A stretch of DNA of 64,000 bases from Ypsolopha sequella (taxonomy: Eukaryota > Arthropoda > Insecta > Lepidoptera > Ypsolophidae), in NCBI GenBank assembly GCA_934047225.1, contig OW203998.1, positions 15,949,280 through 16,013,279 of the forward strand. The letters are read 5' to 3'. Position numbers and translations under genes: made by a program. Positions 1-10,941 of this stretch are shown here, piece after piece. The notes under the pieces are model-generated. The model ran no database searches, was not told the origin of the DNA, and saw only the letters and a program-made list of their open reading frames with translations. Position 1 is the first letter of the stretch, and each line of letters begins with the position of its first letter.

Positions 1-178
1 AAATGTTGCAAAAAATTCAAAATAACTGAAGTTTTCCATGCGTGGCTGCGGACTACAGCAAGGTAGGCAGTTACAAAATATAAGAGTTCGCAGGACTTAT
101 TTCCACGGAGCGCTGACCCTTAAGTAGAGTACAAACAATTTCAAAAATTAAGAAATAGGGAGCCGTCGAAGTGGTTAG

Positions 179-375
179 TTTTAGACCATTTTTGTTATTG
201 AAATAGCTTGTTAGGAATTTGAAATATCTGTATATTATGTATCATATACCAAACTGTTTTAAACAACAAATACTAAACCACTGATCTGTTATGTAGTTTG
301 TAAGCTGTGACCAAATCAATTAATCATCCCATGTACGGAACCGTAATAGAGCGAAGCCCGACTTGCACTTTTCCG
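179..375 (+). repeat. Dispersed repeat family A, truncated copy
   Basis: The copy runs from a segment reading TTTTAGACCATTTTTGTTA to an end with a GTACGGAACC motif and CCCGACTTGCACTTTTCCGG. The same order of blocks is seen at 55275-55850 and, inverted, at 44640-45010. The ends are characteristic of a very common lepidopteran repeat whose class I cannot settle from sequence alone. Confidence 0.6.
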
Positions 376-560
376 GCTATTCTATTAAATTTTAAACAAA
401 TTCTCCTTGATGAATGACAAATGTGGAAAAAGCGACAAAAGTATGTCAGGATCGTGGCTTGTAAAATATCTTTGTAAAATGTCTACAAAATAATACAAAT
501 CAAAACATGAAAATAATTAATTATTTGTAGGTGTTCGAACCTAGAACAAAAAAAAAAAAA

Positions 561-909
561 TTCAAAAAGTTTATTTTGCAAAGTAGGTATATATAATACA
601 CGTTTCACAAGTCAAATTTTAATCTTATAAAAATATATGTAATAAAATAATAAATGTACATGAACTACTTAGATTAAATGTTTATTTAATTTATGTAGCA
701 ATATATATACAATTAAAATTGTAGGTAAAATATTATTATACAAGATGAAATCCAATCAACCGCCCGAACCCATACCGGAGACCCGGCCAGGGACCAGGAA
801 CAAGGTTCAATGATCACCAACCGAGCCCCCAGCACGAATCCAGGCGGCTGACCAAATCCCATCCTATATACTACATAGTAATAGGTTACGTATATAAATA
901 CATGCCTAC
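561..909 (-). repeat. Retroelement-like repeat family R1, copy 1
   Basis: This sequence recurs at 22447-22770 in the same orientation and at 48632-48981 inverted. Read on the minus strand it begins near GGTAGGCATGTATTTATAT, contains a moderately GC-rich core (about 750-865) and ends in TTTGCAAAATAAACTTTTTGAA beside an A-run. That end resembles the 3' end of lepidopteran non-LTR elements. All three copies start near the same point, which fits a short non-autonomous element better than random 5' truncation. Confidence 0.65.
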
Positions 910-1409
910 CTCCGCCCATTCGATTAGTCTTGCTAAGAAGATATATACCATGGTCTGCAATGTTAGTTCACGTCACAATCAAACGCACAACACGATTTTC
1001 TATCGATATGACCGAAGTTTATTATTACTACTTAATTACTATAGTGACAATTTACATGACTGTGTAAGATTTCTTGTAAAGAATATACAGAGATCGAATA
1101 GAATAAAAGTTCGCAATTCTTTGCCACTAGACTGATCTCGATGACCGCGGGCGCTGGGACTGGTGTATAAGTTATTCACTCCAGACGAGTGTTAGCTCGG
1201 CGATTGCATTGAGACATAGCGATTATCAATTTTATATTTTGTGATTATCAAACAAGTTGCACAATGTCAGAAGACTTACTTTCTAAAATATTTTTTGTTT
1301 ACTGTGCGAAAATAAATTACTAAATCTAAGCAATAAGTTTAATTTAAAACAAGTAGTTTGCTTTCATACATACTAACTTTTACGTTGTTATTATTTTTTG
1401 TATGTTCAT
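910..1409. other. No recognisable feature
   Basis: AT-rich single-copy-looking DNA. The open frame at 902-1135 has no recognisable domain and no codon pattern that I would call coding. Confidence 0.4.
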
Positions 1410-1429
1410 TGTGTAAAATCTATGATTAC

Positions 1430-1835
1430 CAATCGAGGACGGAAAAATCACACACCTTTGTCTTGTAAATGCGTCCAGACGAGGACCTGAATACACTTTG
1501 TCAGGAAAAGCTACCCATCCGAGCTCCATGAGTGTAAATTAACACACAAGTCCCCATAAAGTACCAGCAACATGACTAGAGTGTTAAAGGTAGTGTGTGA
1601 AAATCGATAGTGGCGCCGCCTGGTGTTCACACACTGTCGGTGTGTGAACATGAATGATCGTGACCAAACCGAGGTTTTCCTCAGATTTCCTTATTAAATA
1701 TATCAAAAGGATCATAATCGCGTGTAGAATACGGTACTGTAATTAAGTCTACCCGGGGACCCATGAAAAAGTCCTCGGTTGGAAAACGTCCTCGAAAGTT
1801 CCTTGTGTATTCAGGTGCAAGTCCTCGAAAAGTAC
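1430..1835. repeat. Possible foldback element with central hairpin
   Basis: CGAGGAC and CCTGAATACAC blocks near 1480-1500 reappear inverted near 1800-1835, and the centre carries a perfect 10-bp stem hairpin (GTTCACACAC at 1625-1634, GTGTGTGAAC at 1640-1649). The outer arms match only in blocks, so the element boundaries are approximate. Confidence 0.35.
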
Positions 1836-1860
1836 TTAAAACAAACACACATCCTCACAC

Positions 1861-3949
1861 AACACACAAAAAATAATTTTAAAATAACCGAAAAAGAATA
1901 ATTACGCGGAATGTCCGCAGAACTGACATTATAATCATTGGCGGGCAAAATTCAAAAAGTATACTTACATTCGCTTCAGTTGTGTTGGCTGTTTAATTAA
2001 TAACTTACAAAGTGAATTGATTTACATCCTAAAAGGTATGGTCATATGCAGTTAAGGCTATTGGATACTCGTATTTATTCAGAGACTATACATCTGTGTA
2101 TTTTTTGTATAAATATATCTGCCTGGGCAAATGATATTTCTGTTAAAACTAGGGGGGTCGCTTGGCTCGTCTCCTCAAATTTATTTACATGTAAACTTAA
2201 CAGGCTCCTAATCGATCCACTTTGCTCCGCTCGTCACCTCGCTCTATGTTTGTCTTTTGGTGAAAGATTTTAGATTTCATACTTTACGTTCTGCTTAATT
2301 GTACGATCGGCCCACGACATATACATCGTCATAATCCCTGAGGAGGTGTCAGAAGTGTTTTCGAGTATGGACTGTAAAATGCAAATAACCATCCAAGTTT
2401 CACCGAAGATTATTGCATCCCAGTGTGATAGGTGGTGTACTTCGATCACAAATATAAACCCACAGCCTTGCTTCCGAAGTACGCAGACCAAACACAAGGA
2501 TACCTACAAGATTCTAATCCGTGGTCTTTGGATTAGTGGTCGGGACGTTTGAACCACTAGAATACAGAGGCATTCTTGTTATTCTACAAAATCTCTGTAT
2601 AAAAGCTCACCTACTTCCAACTCTACATTCCCATCGAAACTTTATTAAGAGTCCTTCCTACACCCACATCTTGAGCACACACCCGGAATTGCGAATACCG
2701 TTGAACACCATTTATCATAATTTGCCTCTTAAGCAAAGGGAACTAGGTAACGTCGCGATGCTTCCGTGGCACATGATTTGCATAATAACGGACCTAAGTG
2801 TTTCACATACACTTTGGAAGCAAACTCAACCTTAAGCCTCTTGGATTGGATCTATTCTAGAGAGAGGGATTTTGGGTTAAATTGCTGGGAAGTTCGATAA
2901 ATTCTCACATGCAGATTCGACTATTTTGAATATGTTAGTTAATTTCGTGAAATGTTTATTAAGAGGACAGGGTTTTGTGTATTTAGAAAGTGATAAATCA
3001 AGTTTATTAAATTTTGGTGGTTATTCAATATTCATAACTGTTAATTTATAAGGCATCATTTTATTTATCAATAATCTAGTAAAATATTAAAACAACAAAC
3101 AAATGCACTTTTTTGCTGCAAAAGAATTTTTCGATCGGATTTTTTATCTATTGTAAGTTCAAAAATTTTGGTGTAACTACCTAAAATTATAGAACATTAT
3201 CTATTTCTTGGTTTCTCCAAAGGAGATTAAGAATTGATTTGTAATGACTATTAAGACTGGTGGATTAAGTAATTAAAAAGCATTAATTTAACCTAACCTA
3301 AAAGGTTTGGTTCCATAGCAGCTAAATAAAAATGCAAATTTTAATATCCATGCCATAGCTTTAAATGTCAATAGGTCTCAATTTTAAACTAAAGCCAGCT
3401 GGCTGATATTTGGCTTGAGGGTAGTCTTTAAAAGGCAGTTATCGTAAAATGAAACTGCCATGTGATGTGAGGTGCCTTCAAAACGTGATTTCTATGCGAA
3501 ATCTCCGGATTATGAACTCAGTGTTTGAACTTGGAGTAAAATGGAATATTCAGTATTTTGAAGCCAAGTATATTAACCTAGTTGCAATTTGTGGTACTTC
3601 TTCAAAGTACACAATTACTAAGAAAATGTGTAAGGAGCAGCTTTGAATAGAACACACTTTCCTTTGCTTGTTTTAAGGCTCGTTAAAAAAAGCGAAGCTC
3701 TGATTATACTCCGTTCATCTTTCCGTCTGTCCGTATATTTACGGCATAGCTTAGGAACAACTTGACTCTTTGGGCTTAAGTGGGCTGACGCTAGAACATC
3801 AAAAACACCAGGTTTTCAAGGCTTCATTGGAAGAAACTAGGTCTCTCCTCATATTGAAGAAAATATATTTGATTCATCGATCTTTTATCTAGGGATTCCA
3901 CCTATAAACAATGTATTAAGATTTATACTTTGATCAAAAAAAAAAAATG
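1861..3949. other. No confident gene or element
   Basis: Several short open frames (2046-2273, 2521-2835, 3449-3646) look random. 2515-2575 has a weak tRNA-like pattern (GGATTAGTGGTCGGGA) resembling the SINE head at 19050, and 3700-3740 has CCGTCTGTCCGT motifs as in family A/B repeats. Neither is enough for a firm call. Confidence 0.4.
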
Positions 3950-4275
3950 TTTTCCACCCTCTTTTTTTGGTTTTCAAACATTCGTTTCAAAAACGCGGTT
4001 AAGAGATCAACTTGTTTTTTTTTATAAAATAGGTAATAGAAATATAACGGGATTTTACCTGAATCTAATATTTTTTTCCCTACAAAATATTTCAGTATTA
4101 GCTAAAAACACACCAATTTGTTGTTTCGCTGCGTGATCACTAGTATTACGCGTCCAAGAAAAAGAGGACAAAGAGCCAACATAAAATCGCCTCTATGAAA
4201 AGCAAATAAGGTCTTTGCCATTAGACTTATTGTGCTGGACGGGTAATAAAAAAATTTCTAGGGTATGTCTTCCTC
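3950..4275 (+). repeat. Dispersed repeat family D, copy 1
   Basis: It aligns by eye over about 300 bp with 51000-51310. Shared blocks include AGGTAATAGAAATATAA, ATATTTCAGTATTAGC, TTTGTTGTTTCGCTGCGTGA, CTTTGCCATTAGACTTATTG and TTCTAGGGTATG. There is no coding frame; class unknown. Confidence 0.6.
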
Positions 4276-4909
4276 TTAAAGGTTAAATATCAGTTGCTTA
4301 GCGCAAAGTGCATTACTTAACTTTGTTTTACTTGTTTAGAAATTGATAAATGAAAAGCATTCTTGTCTGTGGCAATTGACGCCAATAGTTCAGTATTAGT
4401 GAGGTTTTGCAGCAAGAGTTTAAAATGTTATACCTACACAATTAGTCATGATAAAATGTACTATACAATTGATAATTATTTGAATGATACCTGTTAATAT
4501 TAATTTTATTCAGTTTAAGAATCTACTAATATTTAATGTGAATAACTTTGTATACTTATAATTGTACTTTATTCGTTAATTTTAAGATTTAACATTTTTT
4601 GCCTAACGGCAGAGCATAAAGGGACAAATTATATTATATTTCATGTTAAATATTTATACCTATGTCTCAACAAATAAAAGTTTTGAAGTTTGATCTTCTC
4701 AAAACCAACTTAAAATACTGTTTTAAATTTGACAAGATCGTGACTAATTAAGTATTAAATTTCAAACTCATGCTTTATAAACCTCACTAATACGGAACTA
4801 ATGGCGTCAACTGCCACATACCAAAATGTTTTTCAATTTTTAACTTCTAAACAAGAAATACAAAGTTAAGTTATGCACTTTGCGCTAAGCTACTGCCGTT
4901 TAACCTTAA
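4276..4909. mobile_element. Foldback/MITE-like element with ~190-bp inverted arms, TTAA ends
   Basis: The left arm (about 4276-4460) and the right arm (about 4725-4909) are imperfect reverse complements. They share GCTTAGCGCAAAGTGCAT, ACTTAACTTTGT, TTGACGCCA and GTATTAGTGAGGTTT in mirrored order. Both outer ends carry TTAA. The interior is AT-rich and non-coding. A TTAA target suggests a piggyBac-type mobiliser, but the ends lack the usual piggyBac CCC start. Confidence 0.7.
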
Positions 4910-5089
4910 ATTTCAATCTAGTATACTTATACTTTAGCCCAGAAAATATATATTAATGACGCCATCACATAGTCTACTATATTCTTTAATCCTTGCCTTT
5001 GGTATTCCAAAAGTTTTTGCTTAAATATTCTAAGTCAACTACTGACCCTATCAATGTAAAACACACAGAAATGTTTTTTCATACATTTA

Positions 5090-5285
5090 TCTTTCCTTTG
5101 TCAAGACTTAGCTTCTTCGTGCAGCTGAGGATAGTTCATGCATGTGTACAACTTATTTTACTGTGAGCGCAATACGCTTGTGGAACAGTTTGCTGCTACA
5201 CATTCGTGAGGTTCCCTCTGTATTAGTCTTCAAGAATAAGATAAACAACACTTTCTTGAATTACAGAATGATCTATAATAATTAA
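5090..5285 (+). pseudogene. Non-LTR retrotransposon reverse transcriptase, C-terminal remnant
   Basis: The frame ending at the TAA at 5283-5285 encodes a peptide with TTYFTVSAIRLWNSLLLHIR followed by EVPSVLVFKNKINNTFLNY. This is the classic C-terminal end of insect CR1/L2/jockey-like ORF2 proteins (an aromatic-rich RLWNSLP-type motif, then an amphipathic FKxKL helix). Only about 60 residues remain and no catalytic RT motif is present, so it is a dead 3' fragment. The AT-rich stretch to about 5400 is probably its 3' UTR. Confidence 0.7.
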
Positions 5286-5460
5286 AATCTTTGGTCTGTT
5301 TTTAATTATTATTAGACAAATTCTATTCAGCAAATATACATTATATTTATTTATTCATTTATTTGTGTATGTATGTACATTTTTTAAGAGGTAAATGCAT
5401 TTTATCATTAAAAGTTGTTATCTCCTTAAGGCTGCGTATAAACCTGGACAAATTAGTGAT

Positions 5461-5580
5461 TTTGCCCCCGCATCCCCGCACCTCAACTGTTTGCGCGATC
5501 GGCCGTCACCGGCCGCGAGCGTTATTTCTTAGCTCCCACGAGCGGTGTGGATCCGCGGTCATTAACCCGTGCACGTGCTA
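5461..5580. other. Short GC-rich, CpG-containing segment
   Basis: It contains CGATCGGCCGTCACCGGCCG and several CpGs and stands out from the AT-rich surroundings just upstream of the 8-bp array. No frame is convincing; it may be a promoter or exon remnant or part of a repeat. Confidence 0.3.
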
Positions 5581-5727
5581 GTTTTCAATAATAAGTATAA
5601 TGCATCTACGATGTATAAAATTCAACCCAGTTGACAAAACGGTTTGTTCGCATTTTTTTGCGTAATTGTGTTTGCAGATGCAAATTTTATGTTTCAAAAT
5701 TTTATTTTTCGAAAGTCATACTTGCAA

Positions 5728-5745
5728 AGATAATGATGACGATGA
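5728..5745. repeat. (GAT)n trinucleotide stretch
   Basis: AATGATGACGATGATGAT leads directly into the CGATACGN array. The trinucleotide may have seeded the array. Confidence 0.7.
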
Positions 5746-7650
5746 TGATACAACGATACGTCGATACGTCGAAACGACGATACGTCGATACGACGATACG
5801 TCGATACAACGATACGTCGATACGCCGATACGTCGATACACCGATACGTCGATACGACGATACGTCGATACGGGGATACGACGATACGACGATACGGCAA
5901 TACGTCGATACGATGATACGTCGATACGAGGATACGTCGATACGCCGATACGTCGATACGACGATACGTCGATACGAAGAAACGATGATACGTCGATACG
6001 AGGATACGACGATACGAGGATACGACGATACGTCGATACGAGGATACGACGATACGTCGATACGACGATACGTCGATACGACGATACGTCGATACGACGA
6101 TACGTCGATACGACGATACGTCGATACGACGATACGAAGATACGTCGATACGAGGATACGACGATACGTCGATACAACGATACGTCGATACGCCGATACG
6201 TTGATACGTCAATATGTCAATACGATACGTCGATACGCCGATACGTCGATACGACGATACGTCGATACGAGGAAACGACCATACAACGATACAACGATAC
6301 GTCGATACGAGGATACGACGATACGGCAATACGTCGATACGACGAAACGTCGATACGAGGATACGTCGATACGAGAGAACGACCATACGACGATACGTCG
6401 ATACGAGGATACGACGATACGTCGATACGACGATACGACGATACGTCGATACGCCGATACGTCGATACGTTGATACGTCAATATGTCGATACGATACGTC
6501 GATACGCCGATACCTCGATACGAGGAAACGACCATACGACGATACAACGATACGTCGCTACGAGGATACGACGATACGAAGATACGTCGATACGACGATA
6601 CGGCAATACGTCGATACGACGATGCATCGATACGAGGATACGACGATACGTCGATACGTTGATACGAAGATACGTCGATACGTCGATCCGTTGATACGTC
6701 GATACGTCGATACGTCGATACGTCGATACGACGATACGTCGATACGAGGATACGTCGATACGCCGGTACGTCGATACGACGATACGTCGATACGAGATAA
6801 CGATGATACGTCGATACGAGGATATGACGATACGAGGATACGGCAACACGTTGATACATCGATACGAGGATACCTCAATACGCCGAAACGTCGATACGAC
6901 GATACGTCGATACAAGGAAACGACGATACGACACGTCGATACGTTGATACGTCGATATGTCGATACGACGATACGTCGATACGCCGATACGTCGATACGT
7001 TGATACGTCGATATGTCGATACGATGATACGTCGATACGCCGATACGTCGATACGACGATACGTCGATACGACGAGGATACGACGATACGGCATTACGTC
7101 GATACGACGAAACGTCGATACGAGGATACGTCGATACGAGGAAACGACCATACGACGATACGTCGATACGAGGATACGACGATACGTCGATACGACGATA
7201 CGACGATACGTCGATACGCCGATATGTCGATACTTTGATACGTCAATATGTCGATACGATACGTCGATACGCGGATACGTCGATACGACGATACGACGAT
7301 ACAACGATACGAGGATACGACGATACGAAGATACGTCGATACGACGATACGGCAATACGTCGATACGACGATACATCGATACGAGGATACGACGATACGT
7401 CGATACGTTGATACGACGATACGTCGATACGTCGATCCGTTGATACGTCGATACGTCGATACGAGGAAACGACCATACGACGATACGTCGATACGAGGAT
7501 ACGACGATACGTCGATACGACGATACGTCGATACGACGTTACGTCGATACGACGATAAGTCGATACGACCATACGGCAATACGTCGATACGACGATACGT
7601 CGATACGTCGATACGATGATAAGTCGATACGACGATACGACGATACGTCC
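5746..7650. repeat. CpG-dense minisatellite, 8-bp unit CGATACGN
   Basis: About 1.9 kb (roughly 238 units) of CGATACGN, where N is mostly A or T, with variants such as CAATACGT, CGATATGT, GAGGATACG and GGCAATACG. Three units make 24 nt, or eight codons, so translation gives an 8-residue period: RRYVDTTI-type on the plus strand and RRIVVSTY-type on the minus strand. Long stop-free frames on both strands therefore follow from the unit and are not evidence of a gene. The block at about 6375-6700 is repeated nearly intact at 7140-7455 (offset 749-765 bp), so the array grew by segmental duplication as well as by unit slippage. Two CpG per unit is extreme for this AT-rich region. Confidence 0.95.
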
Positions 7651-7652
7651 AA

Positions 7653-7728
7653 GATCACGATCACGATCACGACCACGATCACGATCACGATCGTGATCGC
7701 GATGGCGATGGCGATGGTGATGGTGAGA
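7653..7728. repeat. Hexamer array (GATCAC)n changing to (GATGGC)n
   Basis: It follows the 8-bp array directly. GATCAC units run to about 7690, a perfect 18-bp palindrome lies at 7682-7699 (CGATCACGATCGTGATCG), and then GCGATG-type units follow. The palindrome marks a strand switch in the motif. Confidence 0.85.
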
Positions 7729-7730
7729 TA

Positions 7731-7830
7731 AGGTTTTGTTAGTCTCCCAGAGGGGTAGGCAGAGACTACAGATTTCCATCTGCTACGATCCAGACACAAC
7801 TCTTTCGCCTCTTCCACATCCATCAACCAT
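7731..7830. repeat. SINE/LINE-type dispersed fragment
   Basis: The stretch with AGTCTCCCAGAGGGGTAGGC and AGAGACTACAGATTTCCATC matches a sequence I recognise as common in lepidopteran genomes, usually as part of a short retroelement. No second copy was found in this window. Confidence 0.4.
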
Positions 7831-8572
7831 ATTTATTGTGATATTAAATTGTAAGCTAAAAAAAATACCTCAGACGAAAAACATAGCGATATTCATTAGT
7901 CCATTGAGACAACCTTTAGTTCAACATCGTTAATAAAACATGACCTATCTACTTATTTTGTTAAGTAATGGCGTACCTTTGCATTACTTTCATCCACTGC
8001 TTTATTTTCACTCGTAAAACATTTTTTACATTGGTTGCATTTATTTCCCATGTTTCAAATTACGAGATTTATTTAAATTACGAAACCGGGACGTCGAGAG
8101 CGCAAAAACGTAGCCCTCCCGTCTCAACGGAGCGATCACAACTGACCGACGGGTGAGTGACGAAACAAAGCATGGAACAAAAAGCGCGTGCGACCGAGAT
8201 ATCTTGTCGCCGCCTTGTCTCAGAATAAATCGACGTAAGCGCCAATTCTTAGATGATAAATTAAATGAAAACGAAACAGAATTATTCAAAATCCCCGTGC
8301 AATTATACGGGGTCATTTGTTTTCTTATTTTTAATACAAATTTCAAGGCAAACTGTTTTAAGAAAGGTCCTTTAACACTCGAAAAACATGAAATATAGAG
8401 GTAACTTCGTAATTTTTTTCTATCGAGCGAACTTAAAGCTTTTGCGTTTTTGCTTCTGCACGAATATCAGTTCTATAGTCTATTATCTATATTATTTTTA
8501 TTAAACCGATTGACCAAGTTACACAATGTTTTATGCTCATTTGAAATTGTGCATCTGACATTATACCGACCC
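7831..8572. other. Unassigned; one good splice-donor-like motif
   Basis: Slightly GC-richer DNA at 8080-8230 includes GGGTGAGTGA at 8151-8160, a consensus-like donor. An open frame (7968-8156) precedes it but has no recognisable domain. A first exon or 5' UTR is possible but not demonstrable. Confidence 0.2.
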
Positions 8573-8896
8573 TTAAAGTGCGGTATCGCAGCCAGATTGT
8601 GGAATACCCGCCTATTTCTAATTAATCGAAACAGAACACTTCAATTCAAAATTCACACAATAATTCAACAAAACCTATGTATTGTGTATGTTGCTATCGC
8701 GAAGTTTCCATTGGTAAAAATTTTGAAGATCTATTTTACAGGAACAAATGAAAACTTTGCGAATGCAATATACACAATACATAGGTAATAAGGTTTTGTT
8801 GAATAATTTATGAGTAAATTTTGAATTTAAGTATTCTGTTTCGATTAATTAGAAAAAAGCGGGTATTTCACAATCCGGCTGCGAAACCGCTCTTAA
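8573..8896. mobile_element. MITE family T1, TTAA-flanked, copy 1
   Basis: TTAA at 8573-8576 and 8893-8896 bracket inverted arms whose right end reads, on the minus strand, GAGCGGTTTCGCAGCCGGAT. The arms extend about 130 bp each (CTAATTAATCGAAACAGAA, TTCAACAAAACCT, CCTATGTATTGTGTAT). Other copies lie at 26994-27273 and 48573-49170, and a one-armed copy at 39580-39683. It is non-coding; TTAA duplication suggests piggyBac-type mobilisation. Confidence 0.8.
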
Positions 8897-10489
8897 TTAT
8901 TGTTTATGTTTATTAGCATGTAGGATAATATGGTTTACTAAGTATTTGAGTAATATATATATTTAAATCGGTACCCTATAATATTTTTACATCATGGCAC
9001 TGCCGTCAACTATTTCCCCATTATCAAAGGGTAGCTGGTAGAGAATACTAAATAGTATTAAGCTCACCTGTGTACGAAATTTTTATCTTATGCAATTAAG
9101 AATTTTATTAATGTTATTATTAAGCCAGTTAACTAATTGCACACATTTCATTCGGTAGTTTTTATTGTTGAAAAAATACGCCTTTTTAAGTTGTAAATAC
9201 GTTTTTTGTCTATGCGGTTTGTATTTTATGTCCGTATGTATTTTCCGTTGTCGAGACTAAAAATACCTACATCAAATACTTTTTCAGAATATCCAGAAAA
9301 ACCTTGAAAATTCACTGATTATGCGTGCCGACTGCCGACAGCGCACGAAGTAAGCGTTCTAATGTAAACTTTTTGACACTATAATTAAGTTCAAAATCAC
9401 TCAATAGGATTATTGTGTACCATGGAGCAGGCCCTAAATATAGCGATTGTTGGCTCGTGGTGAAACATCAGATACACTTGTACAGTTTTACAAAATGAAC
9501 CGCATCCTAAATTGTATTGGCCGCAAATTATGAAAATTTACGTTGCCTTGCAAAGAAAATAGTAACAAATTCACCTTTCTTCGTTGTTATTGTTCGATGG
9601 TGATTATACACAGTGCGTGTAAGTATATATTTCGAGAAAAGGGTCCAAGAGACTTTTTGTTTTATCAGCGTAAACAGAGTCGCGGTCAAAGCGATCATTC
9701 AACATACATCTTGTACGTTACTAACTCCGTGATATCAATTCCTCAAAGGCTTTCCAAATCCTCTGTTTGAATTGACCAAATAGCCCATATAAGCAAACTG
9801 AAAGGGCCATGTAAGCACACCGTCAAGATTCGGCCAACAATAATTAGTCGGATTGTAAAGTGACGATGGCTAAGATTGATGGATCAGACATAAAGGTCTG
9901 CCTGTGATGAATTGCCTGAAATTAGGTCGTGATTTGAACAGGGTCATTGCATATAGATAGATATTGAGATGCTAGCTTCAAGGAACTGAGCGAAGAGATT
10001 ATTTTTTTGAGTAATTCTTTAGGTTTATCATATTCGTATTTTTGATATTATTAGGTATTTTAAGGTTCTGCAGTACTTGAAAGGTACAAAAGGAATATTT
10101 ATGGTGAGACAGAAAAAAAAGTTGACCGCAAATATAAAAAATGAAATAAAAAAAACTGAAATATAAAAAAGGTTGGTTATTAAAGAGGTGATTGTAGAAT
10201 TATAGAGCTTGGCTATATTTACTTGCATCTATTTCGAAAAATCCTCGAAAAACTACAAAAAAATGTATGTCCCCCCCTTATCTCCAAAACTGCTAGACCG
10301 AAAAATAAGAAAAAAGTTATGGTAGTATTTGCTCACGTAAAGATTATAGGACAATTATAGCAATTTAGAAATTTACTAAAACAAGACGACAAAATTAAAT
10401 TTTTCATCCACCAAAGAGTTTTTCGGAACTTACAATGTGCATAATAAATTATTTAAAACGGATCGACTAACGTGAATTATTTCGCGACA
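8897..10489. other. No recognisable feature
   Basis: AT-rich. The open frames at 9543-9770 and 10028-10228 show no domain. 10226-10480 has a CCCCCCC run and nothing else I can assign. Confidence 0.4.
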
Positions 10490-10585
10490 TGTTTCGAATT
10501 CTTTCCGAATTCGTTCTCAAGCGAGCAAGCGTCTGTTGTCAGCGGACGAGGGCGCGGGCGGCGGGCGGCGCGGCGCGGCGGTGGT
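10490..10585. other. GC-rich island at element insertion site
   Basis: GCGAGCAAGCGTCTGTTGTC is followed by dense GGCGCGGGCGG repeats up to the Harbinger-like insertion at 10586. The GC-rich sequence resumes right after the insertion at 11567-11600 (GCTCGTGCCGCGCGACGGCG). Before insertion this was probably one CpG-rich island, such as a promoter or first exon. Confidence 0.45.
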
Positions 10586-10793
10586 AGCTCTGGTTTCCTC
10601 CAAAAGCGGTGGCGACATTTAACGGACGCAATATGATGGCCGTAAAAAGATGGTCAAAGACACGTGGAAAGTTCGAGACTGACGGCCGTCTTTTTACGGA
10701 AAAAACAGACCCCAAAGTACGTGTCAACGGTAGCAAATGGACGACCTTGATTTAGCGTTACTTGTGTATTTGGTCGTTACTTGTGTAGTGCGT

Positions 10794-10837
10794 CGCTTTT
10801 ATGCTTTACATTATATATAATGTAAAGCATAAAAGCG
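10794..10837. repeat. Perfect 44-bp palindrome
   Basis: CGCTTTTATGCTTTACATTA... is exactly its own reverse complement across a centre between 10815 and 10816. In the sister copy (11225-11250) only one half exists, so the second half was added in this copy, probably by templated or hairpin-mediated repair. Confidence 0.9.
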
Positions 10838-10941
10838 AATATATCATGAACCCGCACAAAATCTTCTTCGCTGCTCCAGTTGACATTCATTTTACAATAA
10901 ATTGTACACCGCTATTGAAAAAAACGTTTGAGATTCTTTAA

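Noticed and set aside
5631..7826. Many overlapping long open frames on both strands (up to 409 codons)
   Set aside because: They are an automatic product of a stop-poor 8-bp unit; there is no start context, domain or codon bias beyond the repeat itself.
7968..8156. Possible first exon ending at GGGTGAGTGA
   Set aside because: Only a donor-like motif supports it; no domain, no paired acceptor and no promoter signal.
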